Source of the DNA: Leishmania martiniquensis
Taxonomy: Eukaryota > Euglenozoa > Kinetoplastea > Trypanosomatida > Trypanosomatidae
Length of the DNA stretch: 64,000 bases
Direction of reading: 5' to 3'
Assembly (NCBI RefSeq): GCF_017916325.1
Contig: NC_090167.1
Span: 662,501-726,500 of the forward strand
The notes under the pieces were generated by a model that did not search any database, had not been told where the DNA came from, and saw only the letters and a program-made list of their open reading frames with translations. Numbering within the stretch: position 1 is the first letter of the stretch; the number at the start of each line of letters is the position of its first letter. The position numbers and the translations under genes were made by a program. This document shows positions 56,008 to 64,000 of this stretch, one piece after another.

Positions 56008-56595
56008 TTACAGCTGGCTAGACGCGAAGTTCCAGTTCACCAAGTTCCACCAGGCATTCACGTAGGACGCACGGTCGTTCCTGTAATCAATGTAGTACGC
56101 GTGCTCCCACACATCGCACGTCAAGATCGGCTTCAGGTTGCCCTCCGTGAGCGGGCAGCCAGCGTCGTGCGTCTGCATCACCTTCAGCTTCCCACTCGAG
56201 GTGTCCTTCACGAGCCACGCCCAGCCGGAGCCGAAGTGACCGGTGGCCGCGTCCGTGAACTCCTCCTTGAACTTAGCGAAGCTGCCGAAGCTGTCATTGA
56301 TAGCCTTCGCAATCTTTCCGTGCGGCTCACCACCGCACTTTGGGCCCATGCACTTCCAGAAGAAATTGTGATTATAGAGCTGTGCAGCACAGTTGAAAAT
56401 AGGACCTTTCTGCGTCTTGATAACCTCCTCCAGCTGCATCGACCCCAGCCCTGGGGACGACTTAGTGGCAGTGTTCAGCTTCGTCGCGTACCCCTTGTGG
56501 TGCTTCTCATAGTGGCACGTGACCTGATCCTCCGACATGCCCTTGGCTGCGAGGGCGCTGGGGTCGTACGGCAGCGGTTCAGCAGCGAAGGGCAT
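56008..56595 (-). CDS. SODB: Iron superoxide dismutase B, copy with short ...SSQL tail, 195 aa
   Basis: It dismutates superoxide to oxygen and peroxide. Metal ligands are His28 (CHYEKHHKGY), His76 (YNHNFFW), Asp161 and His165 (DVWEHAYYIDYRN). Gln72 in AAQLYNH is the iron-type active-site glutamine. There is no N-terminal extension, so it is not the mitochondrial SODA. SODB enzymes of Leishmania are reported as glycosomal. The C-terminus ...NFASSQL ends in a tripeptide loosely resembling a PTS1 signal (SKL type) but with Gln at the middle position. The first 188 residues match the neighbouring copy except at two positions (Ala4/Ser4, Glu22/Lys22). A splice acceptor lies 1 nt before the ATG, after a T10 tract. 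Confidence 0.95.
   Translation of the reverse strand: MPFAAEPLPYDPSALAAKGMSEDQVTCHYEKHHKGYATKLNTATKSSPGLGSMQLEEVIKTQKGPIFNCAAQLYNHNFFWKCMGPKCGGEPHGKIAKAINDSFGSFAKFKEEFTDAATGHFGSGWAWLVKDTSSGKLKVMQTHDAGCPLTEGNLKPILTCDVWEHAYYIDYRNDRASYVNAWWNLVNWNFASSQL
56031..56585. repeat. 555-bp direct repeat, copy 1 (SODB coding core)
   Basis: It is nearly identical to 57375-57929 at an offset of 1344 bp. Only two substitutions were seen by eye (in the codon giving Glu22 here and Lys22 there). Similarity stops abruptly at both ends, inside the coding sequence. Confidence 0.88.
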
Positions 56596-57312
56596 TCTGC
56601 AAAAAAAAAAGAGGGAGCGAGGGGGACGCGAAAATGGTCTCTGTGTGTAATGGATCGCTAAGCGGACAGCCGTAGTGGCGCTTTTTTCTTCCTCTCTGTT
56701 TTTTCCCTAAAACAACGACCGACGAAAAAGTACTCTGCGATGTCGCGCAAGCGAAATCCACGAGAGGTGATGGAAATAGGGGAGGAGCGGTGGGAGGGAG
56801 GCGTGAGGAAGGGGTCAGAGAGCACTTCAAGCGGTTGAGGATGTAGCGATGCGTTTATGTGTGTGTGTGTGTGTTGGGTCGTGTGAAGTATGAACACGTA
56901 TAACACTCAAGAACAGGAGGAAGCGGTGGCGCAACAGCGTGCACGTGTCCCCGTTGCGAAGGAGGAGGTACGTAATGAAAGGCTTGCATGGACAGGAGAC
57001 AGCATTAGTGAGATGAGCGAGACGTGTCGCCAGTAAAAAATGCACGTAAGCGCGCGTGCACTGAGAAGCGCGCAAGCTGTTTTTTGCGGAAGAGTCTCCA
57101 CCACTCACGCCGAACAGCACAAAGTAGATGGAAGTGTGCATGTAGCACCGCTAAAGGCAGAAACCTCAGCCACCGCAGGCTGCAACAATGCGGGACTACC
57201 TCTTCTCAAACGAGTTAAACCATCACGGCAGGCTCGGAAGCACTTCTGAACACGATGCGCACAGTTAGGCACCAACGTCGCTCGAGAGTCTCCCTCTTGC
57301 CTGCCCACTGTG
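56596..57312. other. 0.7 kb spacer between the two SODB genes
   Basis: This is the 3' UTR of SODB copy 2 and the leader of copy 1. It has a GT run at about 56857-56873. It shows no obvious similarity to the flank on the other side of copy 2, in contrast to the near-identical coding cores. Confidence 0.6.
56597..56622 (-). promoter_or_regulatory. Trans-splicing tract/acceptor 1 nt from the SODB copy 1 start
   Basis: The coding strand has a CTCCCTC stretch and T10, then GCAG (AG at 56597-56598), one A, and the ATG. Confidence 0.55.
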
Positions 57313-57939
57313 TCACAGATCACTATTGACATAGCTGGAGCCGCCGAAAGCCTTGTAACAGTGGTTCGCATGCGTCCAGTTCACCAAGTTCCACCAGGCA
57401 TTCACGTAGGACGCACGGTCGTTCCTGTAATCAATGTAGTACGCGTGCTCCCACACATCGCACGTCAAGATCGGCTTCAGGTTGCCCTCCGTGAGCGGGC
57501 AGCCAGCGTCGTGCGTCTGCATCACCTTCAGCTTCCCACTCGAGGTGTCCTTCACGAGCCACGCCCAGCCGGAGCCGAAGTGACCGGTGGCCGCGTCCGT
57601 GAACTCCTCCTTGAACTTAGCGAAGCTGCCGAAGCTGTCATTGATAGCCTTCGCAATCTTTCCGTGCGGCTCACCACCGCACTTTGGGCCCATGCACTTC
57701 CAGAAGAAATTGTGATTATAGAGCTGTGCAGCACAGTTGAAAATAGGACCTTTCTGCGTCTTGATAACCTCCTCCAGCTGCATCGACCCCAGCCCTGGGG
57801 ACGACTTAGTGGCAGTGTTCAGCTTCGTCGCGTACCCCTTGTGGTGCTTCTCATAGTGGCACGTGACCTGATCCTTTGACATGCCCTTGGCTGCGAGGGC
57901 GCTGGGGTCGTACGGCAGCGGTTCAGCAGAAAACGGCAT
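57313..57939 (-). CDS. SODB: Iron superoxide dismutase B, copy with longer ...VNSDL tail, 208 aa
   Basis: It has the same enzyme core as the adjacent copy, with the same metal ligands (His28, His76, Asp161, His165) and iron-type Gln72. It differs at residues 4 (Ser) and 22 (Lys). After VNW the tail is replaced by 20 unrelated residues beginning THANHCYKAFGG and ending SSYVNSDL. The C-terminal tripeptide SDL is not a standard PTS1, so location may differ from the sister copy. Tandem SODB1/SODB2 genes with different 3' ends and growth-phase-dependent mRNA levels are known in Leishmania. Which copy corresponds to B1 or B2 was not assigned. The leader region is unrelated to that of copy 1. Confidence 0.95.
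   Translation of the reverse strand: MPFSAEPLPYDPSALAAKGMSKDQVTCHYEKHHKGYATKLNTATKSSPGLGSMQLEEVIKTQKGPIFNCAAQLYNHNFFWKCMGPKCGGEPHGKIAKAINDSFGSFAKFKEEFTDAATGHFGSGWAWLVKDTSSGKLKVMQTHDAGCPLTEGNLKPILTCDVWEHAYYIDYRNDRASYVNAWWNLVNWTHANHCYKAFGGSSYVNSDL
57375..57929. repeat. 555-bp direct repeat, copy 2 (SODB coding core)
   Basis: Partner of 56031-56585. The boundaries fall at the C-terminal tail switch and three codons after the start codon. Confidence 0.88.
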
Positions 57940-60336
57940 GATTTATGAATGAGCCAAGAGCAAACCGGGGGCGCGGGTGCTATGGCGAAGTAGAAGAAAC
58001 AGCTCGAGGGCGTGCGAGCGGCAGGGCGGGTGGCTGATCTGTAAGCGTGTAATCCTTCCAGAGAGGCAGAAAACTACACGAAGAGCAACGCAACGCCGGC
58101 TCCCTCACCGCCCACCCGTCGGGGAATGCGGAATGTTAAAAAAAAAGGCATTGTCATGAGGGCGGCGAGAAAGAAATGATGACAAATCACACCAACTCCA
58201 CAGCACCAGGACAACGCACAGCTCACGTGATGCAGGCGCCCCTCACCCTCCCCTGGCACACACACTCTTTTCTGGGCACATGAGAGGCGGTACTCACCAA
58301 GCATCCAGCGGAAGAGAAGATACTGGTTCATTATTGGAACAGGTTTGAACTCCTGCTGCGCAACCCTGCGCGGCTCTACCCCATCCAGTTCAGCATTGTG
58401 TTGCCCATTCACCCCACAGGCTGTGTAAAGACCTCCCTCCGCCACCACCACCACCCCACACCCTTCTCTCGCAAGAGGACTAGTGGAAACCCTTATCAGA
58501 AGACACCCACGACTCCAACGCCCCTTATCGGCATCCCACGACGTTTCGCCCGAAACAGCGCCGGATTGCCCTACTGTCCTGCGAAAGGTGCATCGTTGCC
58601 TCTTTTTTTTCTTTCTTTTTGGTGGGGTAAGGGGGGAGGAGGCGATAGAATGGATGTGCCTGCAGCTGTCTCCGTTTTGTTGTTGTCGGTCGGCGCGAGT
58701 ACGCGTGCCCCAGACTGGTTCAATGCGCGACTGCCTGCACGTGAGAAAAACGGCGACAACAACAGATAAGGCAATTGTAAGACGAAAGAGCCATTCATAA
58801 ATAGACGGACGGGTGGGAAAAAGGGAAGGCAGCAGAATGCGCCGTGCATCGGATGACCGACAAGGCAGAAGAGGACAGGAGCACCCCGAGCATCAGAGGC
58901 CGTGAGAGAGGGAGAAGAGGGGAAAATGCTCCAAGAGTGCAGTGCGACTGCAACTGCTTCCCTCTCGGCCCGTCCACCCACTATCAGCCACAATCCTCTT
59001 CACACTTCTCAATCGACGCGCATCCGATGAGGGTCTTCACTGCACTGTTTGTGTCCCACGCAAATAATAATCAACGCCAAGAATGAGCTTGTCAGCCACA
59101 TTGCAGTCTGGACAGGCGTCCATCGGCCATGTTCTGCGCATAGGCGGCTGTCTTTAAGCAGAGCCCCTGTCCCGGACGCGAGGAAAGAGCCGCCGAAGGC
59201 ATACGGAGAGACAACACAACTTCCTGCTGACGGGCTCCCCAAGTAGCAGCCAATACAGGGAAGAATGAAAACGCCTTGGCTGGGTCACTACGAAAAAAAA
59301 GGGAACTGCTCACTTTCGGCTTGCTCATACGTGGCACGCGTGAAGCGCGACAAGATGTGTCGGAGCATTCTGATTCACTACACATCATTAACAGGAGCAC
59401 GAAAATTCGCGCTGTCACACTCTCTAACGGGAAGCGAACGAAAGAAAAAACAGCAATACTGAAAAGCGTGACTCATATCACACATGAAGGGCATCCGTCT
59501 TCTCCAAGAGTAGGCGTGGGAGTGGGAGTGGGAGTAAGAGGGAATACAAGGTCAAGGCTCCCGTGCAGAGGCAGCAAAGCGGCAGACGCTCCTCCACTGC
59601 CTCGTCACGCGACGGGAACGAAAACACCAAAAAAGACTTGCGGCAGTCAAGACAACACTGCACCACCACCAAAGCCGCACCTTCCCGCCTCCCTACGCGC
59701 CCATGAGCGAGGCATGAGCAAAAAGGGCGACAGAGGAAAACGAAACAGACGATGATGTCAAGGCAGCCGACGCCCCGAGGCGCCCGCGGACGAAGAGAAG
59801 AGAGCCTTGGACAGAGGCGGGACAGGTGGGAGCACACAAAATGCTGTGCAGAGGAGAAGGAGGCTGGTGAAACGCGAATCCACTCCAGAGAGTGCAAGAG
59901 CAGATGAAGCGGATATCAGCACCATGGGCTTGGCTACCGTCAGGCACACACAAACACACACAAGCCGCAGTCCTACTGAAAGGACACCACTGCCTTGCAC
60001 ACCCACACACTCACTCCCGCGCCTACCGCTGAATGCCAACCGTCTGCGCTCGGGGGGCAACGAGGAACCGAACGAAAGAACAAAAAAGCTTTGGTAGGCT
60101 ATTACTCATGGCCGAAGAAGAGGCGGAGGTGCTCCACATCCTCGTCGCAGCGGAAGCTCACCCATCGAAGGAATCCTAAAAGATGGCGTCCAGCACTGTG
60201 TGTGGCTACTGCATACGTCAAAGCTAGATGTATATATATATATGTGCGTGTGCGTGTGTATAGACAGAAAGAAAAAAAAGAGGCTCTGTGAAGACGAGCG
60301 CTGCCTGCATACACCCCTTTTCCGCTCCCCGACGCC
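57940..60336. other. 2.4 kb intergenic region
   Basis: This is the 3' UTR of the RABL2-like gene and the leader of SODB copy 2. It holds a GTGGGA repeat with G-quadruplex potential (59518-59540) and an AT/GT run near 60229-60260. No supported gene was seen. Confidence 0.5.
59518..59540 (+). repeat. GGGAGT repeat with four GGG runs (possible G-quadruplex)
   Basis: Four GGG runs separated by AGT, AGT and AGTAA lie on the plus strand, that is, on the template strand for the local transcription unit. Confidence 0.5.
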
Positions 60337-60987
60337 CTACGATGGCACCGCTGCAGCGCCCGTCGCTGCTCCATCCTCTTTCAGCATACCGATCACTTGG
60401 GTCATGAAGTCATCTTTCGCCGGATTTTTCTTGTAGGCTGCCGCCGTGGAAATCGCATTTTCGAAGAGCTGCACCACGTTCGAGCCGTCCGCAGCGGAGA
60501 CGTAGTACAGCGGGAAGCTGTGTTTCTCCGCAAACGCGAAGCTCTTCGTCGTAACAGATGGGTCCGTATCGATCTTGTTGCACGCAACAATGCATGGAAT
60601 GTGCTCACGGTAGTTGCGCATCTCCGATAACCACTTCTCTAAGTTTTTGTATGTCGCCTTGCGTGTGCTGTCAAAGACGAGGATGCATGCGTGTGCGTCG
60701 TGATAATAGCTCGGATGCACCGTGGCAAACCGCTCCTGTCCAGCAGTGTCCCAAATGTCCACGTCGACCTCCTCGCCGTCCTCTGTCACAAAGTCGTAAC
60801 GGTAAAGCGTAAGGGCGTAGGTGGACATCTGCACGGGGATGTACCGCTGCATCAGGAAACGCTCGACCAGCTTAGACTTGCCTACCGCACTGTCGCCGAG
60901 TAGGATGAGCTTGATTGGCTTGCGAGCCTCATCGGGGCGGTTGTCGAAGACAGTTTTCGGTTTGAGCAGCTTCATTGGCGCCGTCAT
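60337..60987 (-). CDS. RABL2: RABL2-like small GTPase, 216 aa
   Basis: This is a Rab-like GTPase of the RABL2 family, which binds the intraflagellar-transport B complex and supports ciliary/flagellar assembly. G motifs are intact: P-loop GDSAVGKS (31-38), WDTAGQE (79-85), NKID (137-140) and SAA (164-166). Diagnostic RABL2 stretches are STYALTLYRYDF, SYYHDAHACILVFD, IPCIVACNKID and FPLYYVSAADGSNVVQLF. The third resembles the family's IPCIVVANKID. The C-terminus (ATGAAAVPS) lacks prenylatable cysteines, as in other RABL2 proteins, so it should act without lipid anchoring. The first in-frame ATG was used; a second lies four codons on. The leader is predicted to be 44 nt, after a T/C-rich tract. 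Confidence 0.9.
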   Translation of the reverse strand: MTAPMKLLKPKTVFDNRPDEARKPIKLILLGDSAVGKSKLVERFLMQRYIPVQMSTYALTLYRYDFVTEDGEEVDVDIWDTAGQERFATVHPSYYHDAHACILVFDSTRKATYKNLEKWLSEMRNYREHIPCIVACNKIDTDPSVTTKSFAFAEKHSFPLYYVSAADGSNVVQLFENAISTAAAYKKNPAKDDFMTQVIGMLKEDGAATGAAAVPS

Positions 60988-62090
60988 GGTAAGCGACACC
61001 TGCAGGTCTCTGCGTGGATACGTGTGCAGTTCTACAAGCAACAGCGGCACGCAGAAGAAAACGAAAGAGTGCGCCTGAAGATTGAGAGGATGTGCCTCAG
61101 CGTTCGTCGCTGCGATAGTCGCTTCTTCTCTATGAGGCGATGGGTACGTGCGCGTGATGTTATGTGCGCAAGGTTGTAGAGAGGCGCTTGCGCGGGTGAG
61201 TGTACGCGTGGGCGTTGGATTCGTTCAGCAGTGCTCGATCTAGACAAACACTGCATGACGCGCAACAGCGAAGAGGTGAGACGTAGTTAGCATCGGAGGG
61301 GCTGAGTGGGGAAGCAACGAGGGAAGGTCTGGGGAGAAAGGTTCGCGGTGCGGCCTGTTTACTCGGACTTTAACAGGTGCACGACGAGCCCGCATCAGCA
61401 GTACCGTCTCAGCCACACCGAAGACGATCACATGAGGGGACGAAACGGAAGAGAAAAAAAACGTTGCGCCCCTCACCTTCGCAACTTGGACGACAGTCGA
61501 AAGCACTCCTCTCTCACCTCGGTGTACAGATACCACCTGGACGTGAGGGAAAGCGGGGAGTACATCGACTCTCTTCTCCCCCCGTGCCGCCCTTCACAAG
61601 GGTCAAGTCCGCCCCCTCCACTTACGTGGCCTCCATTTGTTTGATGAGCGTCTTGGCTTCCCCCGCTTACGCCTGTGATAGGAAGGAGAGAGGCACAGCC
61701 CATCGATGACGCTGACAAAGAGCCCGCCTATAAAGTGCAGGAGCGACATGCGCACCACATAAATATCGCGGATAAAGAGGACGCTACGCGGCGCACGCGG
61801 TTCACTTTTGGTGTGCGCGCATGGTTCACCCGTCACTCTACTCACCATCACCATAGTGCCGCCAGCAACAGCAAGGAAGCCGCGGAGTCGTACATGATGA
61901 GCAAAAAAGGGCGGTAGGGGAATAGAGACGGCGCGCACGCAGACTATCCCGAGACAAAACGGTCGAAGATGTAGGGTACCACGGCAAAGAGTGGTGGTGT
62001 GTGGGGGGGCGGGAGGGGCACCCAATCCACTACTCACTCCAGCGTATCCACGCCCACCGCGTCACTTGTACCCAGTGTCGTTGAGTTTTC
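60988..62090. other. 1.1 kb intergenic region
   Basis: This is the HSP60 3' UTR and the RABL2 leader. Nothing else could be supported. Confidence 0.5.
61032..61070 (-). promoter_or_regulatory. Trans-splicing tract/acceptor for RABL2
   Basis: The coding strand has CTCTTTCGTTTTCTTCTGCG, then GCTTGTAG with the AG at 61032-61033. Confidence 0.5.
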
Positions 62091-63875
62091 TTATAGGCCC
62101 TTCATACTGAACTTCATCGGTGGTGCCACCTTGGGCATGGGTGCATGTTGCTCGTTAACCTGCTTGCGCAGTGTATCGACGCTGCGCTTTTTCTCCTTGT
62201 CCTGCATCCCCTCATCCTCGATGCGCTTCTCCCGCCCGAGCAAGTCCTTTTCCACGACAGCCGCCTCCGTCGTTATCATCATACCCGCTACGGAGCAGGC
62301 GTTGACAACGGCAGATTTCACCACCTTCATCGGATCGATAATACCAGCCTCAAACATGTTCACATACTCGCCAGTCTGTGCGTTGTACCCAAAGCTCGGG
62401 TCCTTGCGCGCGAGGACCTTCCCCGCCACCACGCTGCCTTCGACGCCAGCGTTGCTCGCGATGTATCGCGCCGGCAGCCCGATAGCCTTCTTCACAATGT
62501 TCACGCCAGTACGGATGTCAGGTGGTAGGCGCCGGTCTTTCGAGACACCCTCGAGACGCAGAGAGGCCATGAGCAACCCGGTGCCACCGCCAGCAAGGAT
62601 GCCCTCCGACACGGCTGCACGCGTGGCGTTGAGCGCGTCGATTATGCGGTCTTTCTTCTCGTTGATCTCCACCTCTGAGGCACCACCAACCTTGATCACC
62701 GCGACGCCGCCAGAGAGCTTCGCAAGGCGCTCGACAAGACGCTCCCGGTTGTACTCGTGGTCCTCGGCAGAGATCATGTCCTTGATCATCTGTACCCGCT
62801 CTTCGACGGCAATAGCGCTGCCACCTCCCTCCATTAAGATGCACTCGTCACGGGAGACGGTCACCTTGCGACACGTGCCGAGAAAGCGCTCGGAGAAGTC
62901 ATTCTGGTCGAGTGAGAGGCCCAGGTCTTCCGATATCATCTGCGAGCCGGTGAAAACGGCGATATCCTGGAGCTGGTTGATGCGCATATCACCAAAGCCA
63001 GGTGCCTTGACAGCGCACCCGCTGATGCGGCCCTGAATCTTGTTGTACAGAAATGTGTGCATGGCCTCACCCTCCACGTCCTCGGCAATCACCAAAAGTG
63101 GGCGCTTCTGTTGAATGGCGTAGTTCAGCGCCGGCAAAATGTGCGCCACGCTCGTGAGCTTGCGATTCGCAACGTAGACGAGCGCATTCTCCAGCTCGCA
63201 CCGTTGCGCCTTCGTGTTTGTCACAAAGTACGGCGACGTGTACCCGCGCTCGAACGACATCCCCTCGACAAGCTCCAGCTCTGTGTTGAGCGAGCGACCC
63301 TCCTGTGTGGTGATCACGCCATCCTTGCCAACCTGCTGCATGGCATCACCGATCAGGCTGCCGATCTCTTGGTCCATATTTGCCGAAATCATGGCTACCT
63401 GTGTGATCTCAGATTTGGAGGTGACCGGGCGAGACTGCTCGGCTAGCGAGATGAGCACTTCCCGGCACGCGAGGTCGATGCCCCGCTTCAGGTCCATTGG
63501 GTTTGTGCCAGTCGCTACGCTGCGGAAGCCCTCCTTGAAAATCGCCCCAGAGAGTATGGTGGCGGTGGTTGTGCCGTCGCCGGCGTTGTCGTTCGTCAGC
63601 CCGGCCACCTGGCGGACCAGGTTTGCCCCGAGATTCTCGAAGCTATCCTCGAACTCAATGTTCTTCGCGACGGTGACACCATCCTTAGTGATCTTGGGGC
63701 TTGCGTACGGCATCTCCAGAATGACGTTACGGCCCTTGGGGCCGAGCGTCACGCCAACAGCCTTGACAAGGTTTTCAACGCCGGCAAGAAGGGCCCTGCG
63801 GGCCTCCATACCATAGCGGATGTCCTTCGGCGTTGAGCCGTACTTGAGGCACCGACGCGCCGTACGAGCGATCAT
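62091..63875 (-). CDS. HSP60: Mitochondrial chaperonin HSP60 (Cpn60/GroEL family), 594 aa
   Basis: This is an ATP-driven folding chamber of the mitochondrial matrix. The N-terminus MIARTARRCLKYGSTPKDIRYG is a short basic import sequence followed by the Cpn60 start. The equatorial ATP-site motifs are intact: TLGPKGRNVIL (43-53), KDGVTVAKNI (64-73), DGTTTAT (100-106) and the chaperonin signature AAVSEGILAGGG (420-431). Asp413 is the equivalent of the GroEL ATPase aspartate (Asp398). The protein is longer than GroEL. It ends in a charged, Met/Pro-containing tail (PPMKFSMKGL) instead of the usual GGM repeats, suggesting a divergent HSP60 paralogue. The AG of the predicted splice acceptor immediately precedes the ATG. 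Confidence 0.95.
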   Translation of the reverse strand: MIARTARRCLKYGSTPKDIRYGMEARRALLAGVENLVKAVGVTLGPKGRNVILEMPYASPKITKDGVTVAKNIEFEDSFENLGANLVRQVAGLTNDNAGDGTTTATILSGAIFKEGFRSVATGTNPMDLKRGIDLACREVLISLAEQSRPVTSKSEITQVAMISANMDQEIGSLIGDAMQQVGKDGVITTQEGRSLNTELELVEGMSFERGYTSPYFVTNTKAQRCELENALVYVANRKLTSVAHILPALNYAIQQKRPLLVIAEDVEGEAMHTFLYNKIQGRISGCAVKAPGFGDMRINQLQDIAVFTGSQMISEDLGLSLDQNDFSERFLGTCRKVTVSRDECILMEGGGSAIAVEERVQMIKDMISAEDHEYNRERLVERLAKLSGGVAVIKVGGASEVEINEKKDRIIDALNATRAAVSEGILAGGGTGLLMASLRLEGVSKDRRLPPDIRTGVNIVKKAIGLPARYIASNAGVEGSVVAGKVLARKDPSFGYNAQTGEYVNMFEAGIIDPMKVVKSAVVNACSVAGMMITTEAAVVEKDLLGREKRIEDEGMQDKEKKRSVDTLRKQVNEQHAPMPKVAPPMKFSMKGL

Positions 63876-63899
63876 CTCAGCGGGGGGAAGGAGAGCGGG
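63876..63899 (-). promoter_or_regulatory. Trans-splicing tract/acceptor directly abutting the HSP60 start
   Basis: The coding strand has CTCTCCTTCCCCCC, then GCTGAG immediately before the ATG (AG at 63876-63877). Confidence 0.5.
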
Positions 63900-64000
63900 G
63901 TCAAGAGTACTCGAGTTGGTACTACTTACTCCTCACAGCTGCGGTGTGAGTCACCACGCAGAGTCCCGTATCTGCAGGCGTCCCAGGACGAGCGCGAGGG

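Noticed and set aside
57310..57879. 189-aa plus-strand frame duplicated opposite both SODB genes
   Set aside because: It is a mirror frame of the conserved SODB coding sequence; its duplication simply follows from the SODB repeat.

Overview
The window looks like an internal chromosome segment of a Leishmania-type trypanosomatid. All 19 protein genes that can be supported lie on the minus strand. None shows an intron, coding sequence is GC-rich at third codon positions, and the genes are separated by long gaps full of microsatellites. The coding strand carries pyrimidine tracts followed by AG just upstream of many start codons, as expected for polycistronic transcription resolved by spliced-leader trans-splicing. 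Gene content (tandem iron superoxide dismutase B genes beside HSP60, a Tudor-less SMN protein near a PUF7-like protein, a WW/CCCH protein, RABL2) fits Leishmania chromosome 32. That placement is from memory of gene content, not from a database search.

Transcription runs from high to low coordinates. In that order the genes are: mitochondrial chaperonin HSP60; RABL2-like small GTPase; two near-identical iron superoxide dismutases with different C-terminal tails; a 6.4 kb gene-free gap containing a perfect 28-bp palindrome; a NEK-like kinase with a PH domain and a probable myristoylation site; a 4.8 kb gap; SMN; a basic hypothetical protein; a degenerate JmjC/cupin-like protein; a small hypothetical protein; mitoribosomal protein mL38; a coiled-coil protein; the PUF7-like Pumilio protein; a WW+CCCH zinc-finger protein; coatomer epsilon; DNA polymerase alpha B subunit; a probable mitochondrial SpoU/TrmH protein with two SPOUT-like halves; a signal-anchored hypothetical protein; a membrane-anchored PP2C phosphatase; and a small hypothetical protein.

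No metabolic operon logic is apparent, as is normal for trypanosomatid transcription units. Some functional clusters can be named: mitochondrial gene expression and protein folding (SpoU-like protein, mL38, HSP60), RNA-level regulation and processing (SMN, PUF7, ZFP), signalling (PP2C, NEK/PH kinase), trafficking and flagellum (coatomer epsilon, RABL2) and oxidative defence (FeSODB pair). No tRNA, rRNA, CRISPR, intact mobile element or strand switch was recognised. Start codons were set to ATG, and first-AG-after-pyrimidine-tract logic was used where it discriminates between candidates.
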